DNA of 59,612 nucleotides, from contig NZ_KV812044.1 of assembly GCF_001813295.1 (NCBI RefSeq), forward strand, positions 48,342-107,953. The letters are read 5' to 3'. The stretch is from Streptococcus sp. HMSC072G04. Lineage in GTDB: Bacteria > Bacillota > Bacilli > Lactobacillales > Streptococcaceae. Under the pieces are notes generated by a model, which worked only from the letters and a program-made list of their open reading frames with translations, made no database searches and was not told the origin of the DNA. Every line of letters starts with the position of its first letter. Within the stretch, counting starts at the first letter, position 1. Made by a program: the position numbers and the translations under genes. Of the stretch, positions 36,246-44,952 are shown one piece after another.

Positions 36246-36274
36246 AAAAGAAACGGCCCTTAAAGGGAGGGCCG
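36246..36274 (-). terminator. Partial terminator after the nucleoside lipoprotein gene
   Basis: CGGCCC and GGGCCG form a GC-rich stem, followed on the minus strand by TTTCTTTT. It lies 14 bp after the lipoprotein stop. Partial termination would leave more lipoprotein than transporter mRNA. Confidence 0.7.
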
Positions 36275-36287
36275 CTCCAATCAAATA

Positions 36288-37349
36288 TTATTTTTCAGGA
36301 ACTTTAAGAGACCCATCAAGGATTTTAGCTTTAGCATCTTCTACAGCTTTTTTAGCATCTGCAGAAAGGTTGTCAGTTGTCAAATCAACTCCACCATCTT
36401 TCAAGCTATAAGTAATCACTTTACCGCCAGGGAATTTACCGTCAGCAGTTTTCTTAGCCAAGTCTTTTACAGATTCTCCGACTTTCTTCAAGCTTGAAGC
36501 CAATACAAAGTTAGATTTTTTACCATCTTTAGAAGTGTATTCACCTTCAGCTTTTTGGTCACGGTCAACACCAAGAACCCAAACTTTTTCGTCTTCATTT
36601 TTCTTCTCGTTCAAGTCTTTAGCTTCAGAGAAGACACCTGCACCAGTACCACCAGCTACTTGGTAGATAACGTCTGCACCTGCAGCGTATTGTGCAGCAG
36701 CAATTGTTTTACCTTTCGCAGAGTCACCGAACGAACCAGCGTAGTCTACTTGAACTTTGATAGATGGGTCAACAGATTTAACACCAGCTTCAAATCCAGC
36801 GCGGAACCGAGTGATAACTTCACTTTCCATACCACCTACAAAACCAACTTGTTTAGTTTTTGTAGTTTTTGCAGCAGCGATACCAGCAAGGTAACCAGCT
36901 TCGTTATCGGCATAAACAGCAGATGCTACGTTCTTTTGTCCTTCAATACGGTCATCGATGATGACATAGTTCACATCTTGGTTGTCTTTTGCAGCTTTTT
37001 TAACAGAGTCGCTCAAGGCAAAACCAACACCAAAGATCAATTTGTAGTCGTTAGAAACAGCTTCATCAAGGTTTGTCGCATATTGAGATTCATCTGTTGA
37101 TTGGAAGTAGTCAAATCCGTTCCCTTTAGAAAGACCGTTTTCTTTACCCCAAGCTTGCAAACCTTCCCAAGCAGATTGGTTGAATGATTTGTCATCCACA
37201 CCACCAGTATCGGTAATGATAGCAGCTTTCAAATCTGTTTTAGATTCTGAGTTTGCGCTATCTTTTTTAGACGCACGATTTCCACATGCTGCAAGTCCGA
37301 TAGCAGCGACAGTTACTAGACCAAGGCCTAGCCATTGTTTCTTGTTCAT
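36288..37349 (-). CDS. pnrA: Nucleoside-binding BMP family lipoprotein
   Basis: This lipoprotein of about 353 residues has a signal peptide ending in the lipobox LAAC (Cys at about 22), then a serine- and lysine-rich linker and a BMP-type binding domain with ITDTGGVDDKSFNQSAWEGL (about 45-64), GFVGGMES and YQVAGGTGAGVF. It binds nucleosides at the cell surface for the downstream importer; the pneumococcal homologue is PnrA. I place the start at 37349, where AGGAGG precedes ATG; the frame open to 37379 has no such site. Its position after cdd fits the nucleoside salvage operon. Confidence 0.93.
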   Translation of the reverse strand: MNKKQWLGLGLVTVAAIGLAACGNRASKKDSANSESKTDLKAAIITDTGGVDDKSFNQSAWEGLQAWGKENGLSKGNGFDYFQSTDESQYATNLDEAVSNDYKLIFGVGFALSDSVKKAAKDNQDVNYVIIDDRIEGQKNVASAVYADNEAGYLAGIAAAKTTKTKQVGFVGGMESEVITRFRAGFEAGVKSVDPSIKVQVDYAGSFGDSAKGKTIAAAQYAAGADVIYQVAGGTGAGVFSEAKDLNEKKNEDEKVWVLGVDRDQKAEGEYTSKDGKKSNFVLASSLKKVGESVKDLAKKTADGKFPGGKVITYSLKDGGVDLTTDNLSADAKKAVEDAKAKILDGSLKVPEK

Positions 37350-37415
37350 TACTGAACCTCCTAAATTATTGTGCAACATTGTTGCGAAGTATTGAAAGGG
37401 TCAAAAGACCGCCTC

Positions 37416-37439
37416 ACAGACCTATTAAGTCAGGTCTGT
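37416..37439 (-). terminator. Weak hairpin overlapping the cdd stop codon
   Basis: ACAGACC pairs with GGTCTGT across a 10-nt loop containing the cdd stop. A TCTTTTG stretch follows ten bases later on the minus strand. It is not a strong terminator and may only modulate expression between cdd and the lipoprotein gene. Confidence 0.4.
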
Positions 37440-37814
37440 AAAGGAATATGGAAGTAATTCCTTGACCGTCATCACGACCGTCGATTTATCTTTAGATACT
37501 AAGGTTACAGGAAGGTCTGGCTCAAAAAATTCAGCCATGACCTGGCGACAAGCACCACATGGAGAGATGGGCTTTTCTGTTTGCCCGTAGATAATGAGCT
37601 CTTGAAACTCACGAGCTCCTTCAGAAACAGCTTTAAAAATGGCTGTCCGTTCTCCACAGTTGGTCAAACCAAAACTGGCATTTTCGATATTGACACCTGT
37701 ATAGATTTCTCCATCCTTCGTTAGCAGTACAGCTCCAATTTGGAAATGAGAGTAAGGCACATAGGCTTGTTGACTCACTTCAACTGCTAAGTCAATCAAC
37801 TCAGTAGTCGCCAT
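37425..37814 (-). CDS. cdd: Cytidine deaminase
   Basis: Cdd deaminates cytidine and deoxycytidine to uridine and deoxyuridine. The 129 residues show the zinc-binding set: [21 protein letters not shown] (Cys and catalytic Glu at about 52-54) and [13 protein letters not shown] (two Cys at about 87-90). This is the homotetrameric form of usual length. The gene overlaps deoC by 14 bp with AAGGTGG upstream. Its product feeds the pyrimidine nucleoside phosphorylase encoded in the same operon. Confidence 0.97.
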   Translation of the reverse strand: MATTELIDLAVEVSQQAYVPYSHFQIGAVLLTKDGEIYTGVNIENASFGLTNCGERTAIFKAVSEGAREFQELIIYGQTEKPISPCGACRQVMAEFFEPDLPVTLVSKDKSTVVMTVKELLPYSFTDLT

Positions 37815-38463
37815 GAGCCACCTTACCTTCCATGATGGCTACACCAGAAGAAGTCCCGATACGGGTCGCACCAGCTTCGATAAAAGCAAGAGCATCTTCA
37901 TAAGAGCGAGCACCACCAGAAGCTTTAACACCCATGTCGAGTCCAACAGTTTGACGCATTAAGGCCACATCTTCTACCGTTGCTCCTCCAGTTGAGAAGC
38001 CAGTTGAAGTCTTCACAAAGTCTGCGCCAGCTGACTTAGCAATTTGGCAAGCAACGATCTTTTCATCATCTGTTAAGAGACAAGTCTCAATGATGACTTT
38101 GACCAGCTTATCACCGCTCGCTTCGACTACAGCTTGGATATCTTCCTCAACTAGTGCTAAATTCTTAGACTTAAGAGCCCCGATATTAATGACCATGTCA
38201 ATCTCATCGGCACCGTTTTGAATCGCATTTTTTGTTTCACACGCTTTGACAAATGGTGTATTTGCTCCTAAAGGAAAACCAATGACGGTACAAACTTTAA
38301 CGTCTGAATCGCGCAAGCCCTCAGTCGCAAAATTCACCCATGTCGGGTTCACACAGACACTCGCAAAATCATAAGCCTTGGCTTCTTCGATCAGCTTTTC
38401 GATCTGTTCTTGTTGTGCATCTGGTTTTAAAAGAGTGTGATCGATATATTTATTTAACTTCAT
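37801..38463 (-). CDS. deoC: Deoxyribose-phosphate aldolase
   Basis: DeoC splits 2-deoxyribose-5-phosphate into acetaldehyde and glyceraldehyde-3-phosphate. The 220-residue TIM barrel shows DHTLLKPDA at the N-terminus, [14 protein letters not shown], the Schiff-base lysine in [19 protein letters not shown] (about 153) and the second lysine in [15 protein letters not shown] (about 182). AGGAG precedes the start, 17 bp after pdp. It completes the route from nucleosides to glycolysis begun by the phosphorylase. Confidence 0.97.
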   Translation of the reverse strand: MKLNKYIDHTLLKPDAQQEQIEKLIEEAKAYDFASVCVNPTWVNFATEGLRDSDVKVCTVIGFPLGANTPFVKACETKNAIQNGADEIDMVINIGALKSKNLALVEEDIQAVVEASGDKLVKVIIETCLLTDDEKIVACQIAKSAGADFVKTSTGFSTGGATVEDVALMRQTVGLDMGVKASGGARSYEDALAFIEAGATRIGTSSGVAIMEGKVAHGDY

Positions 38464-38480
38464 ACAATCTCCTGAGCTGC

Positions 38481-39758
38481 TTAAGATATTATTTCAATAA
38501 TTTCTTTAACGCTTTCAGCCCTTTCTAGTATTTTAACATTTTTTTTGAATTCTGTAACTCTTTCTTGTGAATTTTTTTCATTCATGAAAATACGGGCAAT
38601 GCGTTCCCCTTTTTTGACGTGCTCTCCCACTTTTTTGTCAAACACAATTCCTGTTTCGTAATCGAGGGGATCTGATTTGACAGCACGGCCAGCACCCAAG
38701 CGCATGGCAAACAAGCCAAACTCCATGGCAGGTAAAGCAGCAATGACGCCATCTTTGTCCGCTGTTACTTCAAGGACCTGATCCACTTTAACGGGACGAT
38801 GCAAATCTTCTAAGTCTCCACCTTGAGCTGCGACCATTTCTTCAAACTTCGCTAAGGCTTGACCATTGGTCAAGTGTTCATGGATGGCCTCGATCGATTG
38901 GTCTACATTGGCCAATTTCAACATGATTTGCGCTAATTCACAAATAAACTCTGTGACATCAGCGCGCCCCTGTCCTTTCAGAATATCCAGGGCTTCCAAA
39001 ATTTCTAAGCGATTGCCAATGCTAGTTCCCAAAGGTTGGCTCATGTCTGTAATGACAGCGATAGTTTTCCGACCCACTGCATTTCCAAGATCCACCATGG
39101 TACGTGCTAAGCGACGAGCATCCTCAATATTCTTCATAAAGGCACCCTCGCCCACCGTCACGTCCAAAAGAATAGCATCCGCACCAGCAGCGATTTTCTT
39201 ACTCATGACGGAGCTAGCAATCAATGGAATGGTATCCACTGTCGCCGTCACGTCACGAAGAGCATACAAAAGTTTGTCTGCTTTTACAAGTTGGTCGGAT
39301 TGACCAATGACCGATAAGCCGATCTCCTGCACCTGCTGGATAAATTCCTCTTGGGTCCGTTCAATCTGGAAACCTTTAATGGATTCCAACTTATCGATGG
39401 TCCCACCTGTGTGTCCTAACCCACGACCGCTCATTTTGGCAACCGGCACTCCGAAACTTGCAACCAAAGGCACCAAGACCAAGGTCACCTTGTCTCCGAC
39501 ACCACCAGTCGAGTGTTTGTCCACCTTAATCCCAGGAATAGCTGACAGATCAAACTGTTGCCCCGTTTGGACCATCTTCATGGTCATATGAGAGATTTCT
39601 TCTGTCGTCATCCCTTTAAAATAAACAGCCATAGCAAAAGCAGACATTTGGTAATCTGGTACTGTTCCAGCCACATAGCCCTCAATCAGCCATTCAATTT
39701 CTTCCTTGTTTAAGGCAAGACCATCTCTTTTTTTCTGAATGATATCTACTGCTCTCAT
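38481..39758 (-). CDS. pdp: Pyrimidine-nucleoside phosphorylase
   Basis: This 425-residue enzyme cleaves uridine, thymidine and deoxyuridine with phosphate to give the base and (deoxy)ribose-1-phosphate. The phosphorylase signature [18 protein letters not shown] lies at about 113-130, with the phosphate-contacting [10 protein letters not shown] at about 81-90 and [16 protein letters not shown] further on. The start ATGA overlaps the methyltransferase stop by 4 bp, so translation is coupled. It heads the catabolic section of the operon. Confidence 0.95.
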   Translation of the reverse strand: MRAVDIIQKKRDGLALNKEEIEWLIEGYVAGTVPDYQMSAFAMAVYFKGMTTEEISHMTMKMVQTGQQFDLSAIPGIKVDKHSTGGVGDKVTLVLVPLVASFGVPVAKMSGRGLGHTGGTIDKLESIKGFQIERTQEEFIQQVQEIGLSVIGQSDQLVKADKLLYALRDVTATVDTIPLIASSVMSKKIAAGADAILLDVTVGEGAFMKNIEDARRLARTMVDLGNAVGRKTIAVITDMSQPLGTSIGNRLEILEALDILKGQGRADVTEFICELAQIMLKLANVDQSIEAIHEHLTNGQALAKFEEMVAAQGGDLEDLHRPVKVDQVLEVTADKDGVIAALPAMEFGLFAMRLGAGRAVKSDPLDYETGIVFDKKVGEHVKKGERIARIFMNEKNSQERVTEFKKNVKILERAESVKEIIEIIS

Positions 39759-40348
39759 GATTCTTTCTCACTTCTTAAAATATAATAGCCTTTGTCTTTT
39801 TTTACGGTCTCACAATTGCCAAACGTCTCTTCCATCTTGGCCTTAGCGCTCGGAGCCCCTTGTTTTTTCTGAATGACAATGGTCAAATCTCCACCTGGTT
39901 TCAAATGTTCAAAACTATCAGTGATCACTTGGTGAACCACTTTCTTACCTGCTCGGATCGGCGGATTACTGATCACATGGTCAAAGACCCCTTCTACTGC
40001 TTCATAGACATCCGAAGAAAAGATCTGAGCTTCCACGCCGTTTCGGCTAGCATTTTTCTTAGCCAAGTCTAGTGCCCGCTCATTGACATCGACCATTGTC
40101 ACTGCAACTCCCTGGGCTTTAGCGAGAGAAAGGCCGATCGGTCCATAGCCACAGCCAACATCTAGGACACTTTCTCCTTCTTGAAAATCCAGGGTTGATA
40201 AGAGCACCTGGCTTCCATAGTCAATCATTTTTTTACTAAAGACGCCAGCGTCCGTATAGAAATTCATCTTTTGCCCCAATAAAACAACAGCCAGATCATG
40301 AATATCATGGGCTGCATCTGGGTTTACATCGAAATACATTTTACTCAT
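39755..40348 (-). CDS. Class I SAM-dependent methyltransferase (RsmC-like)
   Basis: This 197-residue methyltransferase has the SAM-binding motif VLDVGCGYGPIGLSLA (about 61-76), acidic VDVNERAL, and the catalytic-type motif SNPPIRAGK (about 128-136) characteristic of N-methyltransferases such as the 16S rRNA guanine-N2 enzyme RsmC. Its exact target is unproven. It is the first gene of the nucleoside salvage operon. The ATG has no ribosome binding site and follows TGATAAAAT by six bases, so the operon mRNA probably starts at the initiation codon. A cre-like site overlaps the promoter. Confidence 0.9.
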   Translation of the reverse strand: MSKMYFDVNPDAAHDIHDLAVVLLGQKMNFYTDAGVFSKKMIDYGSQVLLSTLDFQEGESVLDVGCGYGPIGLSLAKAQGVAVTMVDVNERALDLAKKNASRNGVEAQIFSSDVYEAVEGVFDHVISNPPIRAGKKVVHQVITDSFEHLKPGGDLTIVIQKKQGAPSAKAKMEETFGNCETVKKDKGYYILRSEKES

Positions 40349-40354
40349 AAGGTT

Positions 40355-40363
40355 ATTTTATCA
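40355..40363 (-). promoter_or_regulatory. Extended -10 promoter of the methyltransferase/nucleoside operon
   Basis: Read on the minus strand, TGATAAAAT ends six bases before the ATG. TTTAAA lies 17 bp upstream as a possible -35 (40378-40383). Confidence 0.65.
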
Positions 40364-40378
40364 TAATTCACTCCTTTT

Positions 40379-40393
40379 TTAAATCGTTTACAT
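40379..40393 (-). promoter_or_regulatory. Candidate CcpA binding site (cre)
   Basis: ATGTAAACGATTTAA on the minus strand fits the cre pattern WTGNAANCGNWNNCA except for A at the C position and the last base. It covers the -35 regions of both the nucleoside operon and coaA promoters. Catabolite repression of nucleoside breakdown by CcpA is established in Gram-positive bacteria; binding here is inferred. Confidence 0.45.
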
Positions 40394-40415
40394 GACCTCT
40401 AAAAATTGGTATACT
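40387..40415 (+). promoter_or_regulatory. coaA promoter
   Basis: -35 TTTACA and -10 TATACT are separated by 17 bp. The -10 lies 23 bp before the coaA ATG, which has a GGAG ribosome binding site. Confidence 0.8.
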
Positions 40416-40438
40416 AAAGACTACAATAGGAGTGACAT

Positions 40439-41359
40439 ATGGACAAAGAATTTCTACATTTTGAAAAAATTAATCGGGAAACCTGGCAAAATTTGCACCG
40501 CAAAACCACCCCACCTCTCTCTCAAACAGAGCTCAATTCTATTAAAAGTTTTAACGACCGCATCAACCTCCAGGATGTACGTGACGTCTACCTGCCTTTG
40601 ACAAACCTGATTGGAATCTACAAGCGTTCCAAAGAAGATTTGGCCTTTTCAAAAGGTATTTTTCTCCAAAAAACGAGTGAACGCCAACCCTTTATCATTG
40701 GGGTTTCAGGGAGCGTTGCGGTTGGAAAATCTACCACTAGCCGTCTCCTTCAAATCCTGCTGTCACGAACCTTTGAAGGCTCGACAGTAGAATTGGTGAC
40801 AACGGATGGCTTTCTCTATCCAAATGCTATCTTAAAAGAACAAGAGATCCTCAATCGAAAAGGATTTCCGGAAAGCTATGATATGGAATTGCTCCTTGAT
40901 TTTCTCAATCAAATTAAAAACAACAAGAGCGTAGAAATCCCTGTCTATTCCCACGAAATATACGATATTGTCCCAGATGAGAAGCAAACTATTTTACCGG
41001 CTGATTTTGTCATTGTCGAAGGGATCAATGTCTTTCAAAATCCGCAAAATGACAGTCTCTATATGACCGATTTCTTTGATTTTTCGATCTATGTGGATGC
41101 CGCGGTCGACGATATCGAATCTTGGTATATCGATCGCTTCCAAAAACTCCTTGCATTAGCTCAGAATGATCCCAATAACTACTACTATCGATTTACAGAG
41201 CAACCCCTAGAAGAAGTTTTAAGCATGGCCCATCAGGTCTGGGAATCCATTAATTTAGTCAACTTGCAACATTACATCCAACCAACCAGAAACCGAGCTG
41301 ATCTGATTCTCCATAAGGCAACCAACCATGAAATCGACGAAATTTATCTCAAACGCTAG
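40439..41359 (+). CDS. coaA: Type I pantothenate kinase
   Basis: CoaA phosphorylates pantothenate, the first committed step to coenzyme A. The 306 residues show Walker [16 protein letters not shown] (about 88-102), [11 protein letters not shown] (about 122-132), [17 protein letters not shown] and the [14 protein letters not shown] stretch typical of type I enzymes, which are feedback-inhibited by CoA. The length is normal. It has its own consensus promoter and is divergent from the nucleoside operon. rpsT follows with a separate promoter. Confidence 0.97.
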   Translation: MDKEFLHFEKINRETWQNLHRKTTPPLSQTELNSIKSFNDRINLQDVRDVYLPLTNLIGIYKRSKEDLAFSKGIFLQKTSERQPFIIGVSGSVAVGKSTTSRLLQILLSRTFEGSTVELVTTDGFLYPNAILKEQEILNRKGFPESYDMELLLDFLNQIKNNKSVEIPVYSHEIYDIVPDEKQTILPADFVIVEGINVFQNPQNDSLYMTDFFDFSIYVDAAVDDIESWYIDRFQKLLALAQNDPNNYYYRFTEQPLEEVLSMAHQVWESINLVNLQHYIQPTRNRADLILHKATNHEIDEIYLKR

Positions 41360-41408
41360 AGAAAATGGCCTTTTAACGGTACTTTTTTAAGGAAAAGCTA
41401 TTTTAGGC

Positions 41409-41437
41409 TTGTCAAATCTTAACTTTTCATATATAAT
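41409..41437 (+). promoter_or_regulatory. rpsT promoter
   Basis: -35 TTGTCA and -10 TATAAT with a 17-bp spacer lie about 33 bp before the rpsT start, a strong promoter fitting a ribosomal protein gene. Confidence 0.85.
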
Positions 41438-41470
41438 GAGATAGTTAGATTATCAATGGAGGTGAATAAC

Positions 41471-41704
41471 TTGGCAAACATTAAATCAGCTATCAAACGC
41501 GCTGAATTGAACGTTAAACAAAACGAAAAAAACTCAGCTCAAAAATCAGCTATGCGTACTGCAATCAAAGCTTTTGAAGCAAACCCATCTGAAGAACTTT
41601 ACCGCGCTGCTAGCTCAGCTATCGATAAAGCAGAAACTAAAGGTTTGATCCACAAGAACAAAGCTAGCCGTGATAAAGCACGTCTTGCAGCGAAACTTGG
41701 TTAA
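41471..41704 (+). CDS. rpsT: Ribosomal protein S20
   Basis: S20 binds 16S rRNA in the small subunit. The 77-residue basic, helical protein begins [14 protein letters not shown], the invariant S20 start, and ends [15 protein letters not shown] place the start at the TTG codon at 41471 because GGAGGTG lies at the right distance and the product then has the family N-terminus. An ATG at 41456 lies within the ribosome binding site and would add five residues. A rare TTG start may tune expression. A terminator follows. Confidence 0.96.
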   Translation: MANIKSAIKRAELNVKQNEKNSAQKSAMRTAIKAFEANPSEELYRAASSAIDKAETKGLIHKNKASRDKARLAAKLG

Positions 41705-41724
41705 TCAAGAACAGCATAAAAATC

Positions 41725-41745
41725 AAGCTCTCCGGAGCTTTTTTT
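41725..41745 (+). terminator. rpsT terminator
   Basis: AAGCTC and GAGCTT pair around TCCG, followed by seven T residues. Confidence 0.88.
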
Positions 41746-41770
41746 GTGCCTAAAATTTTGAGAGGTGCTT

Positions 41771-42280
41771 ATGAAAATTGTTATTATCGGCTATTCTGGA
41801 TCAGGTAAATCCACCTTGGCTGAAAACTTATCCCGCCACTACTCCATTCCCAAGATCCACATGGACACCCTTCAATTTCAACCGGGTTGGATAGACAGTG
41901 ACCGGGATACGATAGAAGGTGAGATGAGACAGTTTCTCAGCGATCATAAAGACTGGGTCATTGATGGTAATTACTCTTGGTGCTGTTATGAAGAGAGAAT
42001 GGAGCAAGCCGACCAGATTATCTTTCTAAACTTCTCTCGTTGGAACTGCCTCTTTAGAGCCTGGAAACGATACCGCCGTTATAAAGGCCGCGTCCGTGAG
42101 AGTATGGCAGCAGGCTGCCCTGAACGCTTTGACTGGGAATTCATTCGTTGGATCCTTTGGGATGGACGAACAAAAAGTGCCAGAGAAAGGTATCAAAGCA
42201 TCCACTCCACCTACCCTGAGAAATTTCTCTCTCTCAAGAATCAAAAAGAGCTAGATGCGTTTCTAAAAAACATACAATAA
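41771..42280 (+). CDS. P-loop kinase-like protein (FlaR/DNA topology modulation type)
   Basis: This 169-residue protein begins with IVIIGYSGSGKSTLAENLS, a Walker A P-loop, followed by PKIHMDTLQFQPGW and VIDGNYS, the adenylate-kinase-like layout of proteins annotated as FlaR or DNA topology modulation protein. The annotation is historical; it is more likely a small-molecule or nucleotide kinase. I place the start at 41771, where AGAGG precedes ATG; a GTG six bases earlier is less likely. It probably forms a short transcript ending in the bidirectional terminator. Confidence 0.82.
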   Translation: MKIVIIGYSGSGKSTLAENLSRHYSIPKIHMDTLQFQPGWIDSDRDTIEGEMRQFLSDHKDWVIDGNYSWCCYEERMEQADQIIFLNFSRWNCLFRAWKRYRRYKGRVRESMAAGCPERFDWEFIRWILWDGRTKSARERYQSIHSTYPEKFLSLKNQKELDAFLKNIQ

Positions 42281-42310
42281 AAAGGTTGGGATATCAATCC
42301 CAACCTTTTT
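42279..42310. terminator. Bidirectional terminator between convergent genes
   Basis: AAAAAGGTTGGGAT and ATCCCAACCTTTTT form a perfect 14-bp stem around ATCA with T-runs on both strands. It overlaps the stop codon of the P-loop gene and touches the end of the carboxypeptidase gene. Confidence 0.92.
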
Positions 42311-43088
42311 ATTTATCAACGTAATCGCCACCGGTGAAGCCATAGTATTCTTCCAGACTCAAACCTGAGTCCGCGATATCTTGCGCTTCTTTTCCGATAT
42401 AGCGGAGATGCCAACTTTCTGGCATGTAGCCTGTCACTTTTTCTTTTCCTTCTTGGTAACGAACCACAAAGCCATATTTAGCAGCATTCTTGAGCAACCA
42501 CTTACTTGGTCCAGGTTCTGTAACCAGATTACCACTGGTATCGATCAAATCAAAGGTCAAACCTGTCTGATGTTCACTATAACCCGGTCTTGCAGAATAA
42601 CGATCTGCGGCTTCCTGACCATCTTGATTGACATAGTTTTGGTAGAGGCCAACTTGGGTGTCGTAGCTACGAAAACCACTATATTGGTCACTGATCGGAT
42701 AACCTTCTGCCTGCATGGCTGCGATCAATTCATGAAGGGCTGAAACAGCTTCAGGATCTTCCCCTGGGTTAAAGTCAGGCGACAAGGGATAATGTTTGTT
42801 GGCGATCATGACCTCACCATATTTCCCTTTTACACTATAGTAGGAACCATTATAGCTGACACCAGAGTCCACTTTCACATCTGACTTACCAGCTTTTGAC
42901 GATTCTTCTTTGCCAGTCTCTTTTGACGTATCCTTTGCAGAAGACGTTTCCTTGGAAGACTTGGTTTGCGTTTGTTTAGTTTCTTCTTTTGCAGAAGATT
43001 TAGAACTAGTGGATTGAGATTGGGAGCAAGCTGTCAGGGTTAACAAGGCAACTGTCACCAAAGTTAATTTGGAAAATCTTGCTTTCAT
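42309..43088 (-). CDS. ldcB: LD-carboxypeptidase lipoprotein (LdcB/DacB, M15B family)
   Basis: This 259-residue surface lipoprotein has a signal peptide with lipobox LTAC (Cys at about 21), a long serine/lysine/threonine-rich linker (about 22-75), and an M15B peptidase domain. Zinc ligands are visible in GYSEHQTGLTFDLID (His and Asp, about 192-206) and ESWHLRYIG (His, about 237). LdcB trims the fourth D-alanine from peptidoglycan tetrapeptides, shaping cell division. AGGAG precedes the start. It follows the TcaA-like gene by 10 bp and is likely cotranscribed. Confidence 0.9.
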   Translation of the reverse strand: MKARFSKLTLVTVALLTLTACSQSQSTSSKSSAKEETKQTQTKSSKETSSAKDTSKETGKEESSKAGKSDVKVDSGVSYNGSYYSVKGKYGEVMIANKHYPLSPDFNPGEDPEAVSALHELIAAMQAEGYPISDQYSGFRSYDTQVGLYQNYVNQDGQEAADRYSARPGYSEHQTGLTFDLIDTSGNLVTEPGPSKWLLKNAAKYGFVVRYQEGKEKVTGYMPESWHLRYIGKEAQDIADSGLSLEEYYGFTGGDYVDK

Positions 43089-43098
43089 GGGGAATCTC

Positions 43099-44886
43099 CT
43101 ATGATTCTTTTGTTACGACAATATCCGTAATCACATAACTTGAACCTACTTTTTTCAAGGTGTAGGTCTTGTACTTGCGGTTTTGTGAATCTGGATGGCT
43201 ATCTGTATAATGCACGGTAAAGTCTTCATAAGTCTTGATTGTCACCACACCATTTTCTTCCGTGACACTTTGAATGTCCAAAGCTCCTGGAGTATAGTAG
43301 TCAATTTTAGCCTTTCGAACACCATCACCAGTTGTGAACTCAACCATGTCTTTGTAGGCTTGACTTTGTGTGTCATAGTATTTAGAGTAGGTGTTATTTC
43401 GATTTGAAACTGAGCTAAAGACAGCGTCGCGGTACTCTTTCAAGAACTCTTCCGCCAAGGTCCGATTTTGTTCTTCTTTGGCTGCTTGCGCTTTCTTAGC
43501 ATCTTGTGCACTCTTGATGCGTTTTAGGGTATCTTTGGCTAGTTTGAGTTCGATCGGATCGTTTTCACCCTCTTCAATCGTCACCTTAGCCTTCTCAGTT
43601 GTATAGGTTTCCCCATTCATGTTGAAGACAGCATGTACTTCAATTTCTTGATAAGGGATGCTGTCTACTTCAAAGGTCGTGCTCGTTCCGACTTCTTTGC
43701 CGTTAACCACAACCTTCACATCCGTTGGGTTTTCAACTTCATCTGGGAACTCAACTTCTAAATTTCGTTTTTCAGAATTCAACTGCAATTCTAAGTTATT
43801 CTTGGTTGCTTTTTTAGGATTGAGATGGATCTTAGAAGTAACATTTCCGACCTCTGTTTTAGCAGTCAATTCCATTTCTTTTGTATTGTAATGGAAAGAA
43901 CCAAGGTCTGTCACTGCATCTTTCTTCAAGGTCACCGTTTTATTGGCAGTCACTTTAAGTTTGGCTTGATCCAAATTAGTCTTGACCTTCACTTGCACTG
44001 GATAGCTAGCCACACGGTATTCTTGGAAGATTCCAAATTTCTTGTCCGCCTTTTCCAAACCAAAAATCTTGTTTCCAGATTTATCCGTATAGCTGCCTTC
44101 TCCACCATTATCAATGATCTTATTCAACTCTGTGCCGATATCGACCCCTTGATCTTCCATGCTGGTGATAAAGTTTTCAGATTCATCCTTCGTCCATTTA
44201 TCGTTATCGGTTGAAAGCAGGTCTGCTGCTTCGCGATAATCTTTGGTGTCCACTGCCTTAATGAATTTATCTGCAGTCACTTCGACACGTGTTGTAGACT
44301 GGAAGTAAAAGAAGGCTGCCACCAAAGCGATCACAAGGACTGCAATAGCAGAAATAATTCCAATTTTCTTCTTGGAAAGTTTCTTTCCACCCTTCGTTTT
44401 CGGGGCCTTTTGTTTTTTCTGAGCTGGACCTGCTTCTGTGACATTTGGACCAGCAAAGATCTGCGTTTGCCCAGCAGCAAGTGGAGTTGTATACTCCTGA
44501 GTTGGCTGTTGAGGTACATATTCCTGTGTTACTTCTGTAGAATCTGGGTTCGCAAATTCTGCTTCAGGCACAGGTCCTACAAAAAACTCAAAGTTTTGAC
44601 TTTTAGCCGCGGTAAATTCTTCTGCACTTGGCTTGCGCCCATAGGTTTCTTCAAAATGTTGCAACCAAGCCTGACGAGCTGCTAGAAGTGGATCAACATT
44701 CTTCACTTCTTCAACTGGTTCAACCACTGGTTCCTCAACAGGAGCTACTTCCTCTGCTGGGGCATTTCCTGCGATAGACTGAATTTGTTTCAAATCAAAT
44801 CCACAAGCTTTCCCAGCCATAAACTCTTCTGGTGACGGTTTGCGACCGATCACTTTTTCAAATAATTCAACCCATTTCTTTTGCAT
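43099..44886 (-). CDS. TcaA/YvbJ-like membrane protein with two N-terminal helical repeats
   Basis: The protein of about 595 residues has a cytosolic N-terminus with two copies of a W-x2-(L/H)FE-x3-GRKPS-x-EEF motif (about 5-25 and 80-100) and a Glu/Pro/Val-rich spacer. A lysine-rich stretch, one transmembrane segment (about 180-200) and a long extracellular region with beta-sandwich-like repeats follow. The extracellular part resembles TcaA/YvbJ proteins linked to glycopeptide response and envelope stress, but no zinc ribbon is seen. I place the start at 44886 because GGGAG precedes it; the frame extends to 44904. The same N-terminal motif occurs in the gene upstream. Confidence 0.72.
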   Translation of the reverse strand: MQKKWVELFEKVIGRKPSPEEFMAGKACGFDLKQIQSIAGNAPAEEVAPVEEPVVEPVEEVKNVDPLLAARQAWLQHFEETYGRKPSAEEFTAAKSQNFEFFVGPVPEAEFANPDSTEVTQEYVPQQPTQEYTTPLAAGQTQIFAGPNVTEAGPAQKKQKAPKTKGGKKLSKKKIGIISAIAVLVIALVAAFFYFQSTTRVEVTADKFIKAVDTKDYREAADLLSTDNDKWTKDESENFITSMEDQGVDIGTELNKIIDNGGEGSYTDKSGNKIFGLEKADKKFGIFQEYRVASYPVQVKVKTNLDQAKLKVTANKTVTLKKDAVTDLGSFHYNTKEMELTAKTEVGNVTSKIHLNPKKATKNNLELQLNSEKRNLEVEFPDEVENPTDVKVVVNGKEVGTSTTFEVDSIPYQEIEVHAVFNMNGETYTTEKAKVTIEEGENDPIELKLAKDTLKRIKSAQDAKKAQAAKEEQNRTLAEEFLKEYRDAVFSSVSNRNNTYSKYYDTQSQAYKDMVEFTTGDGVRKAKIDYYTPGALDIQSVTEENGVVTIKTYEDFTVHYTDSHPDSQNRKYKTYTLKKVGSSYVITDIVVTKES

Positions 44887-44914
44887 GGATCTCTTCTCCC
44901 TCATTATAAAATAG

Positions 44915-44938
44915 GGAAAGTGGGTTCCCCCACCTTCC
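44915..44938 (-). terminator. Hairpin between the two motif-sharing membrane protein genes
   Basis: GGAAAGTGGG pairs with CCCACCTTCC (one G-T) around a 4-nt loop, followed on the minus strand by CTATTTTA. It is a moderate terminator that may allow partial readthrough to the TcaA-like gene. Confidence 0.6.
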
Positions 44939-44952
44939 GTTTTGTGATATTG

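Noticed and set aside
36555..37100. 181-codon antisense frame over the nucleoside lipoprotein gene
   Set aside because: The sense frame is an unmistakable BMP lipoprotein; the antisense product is low in information.
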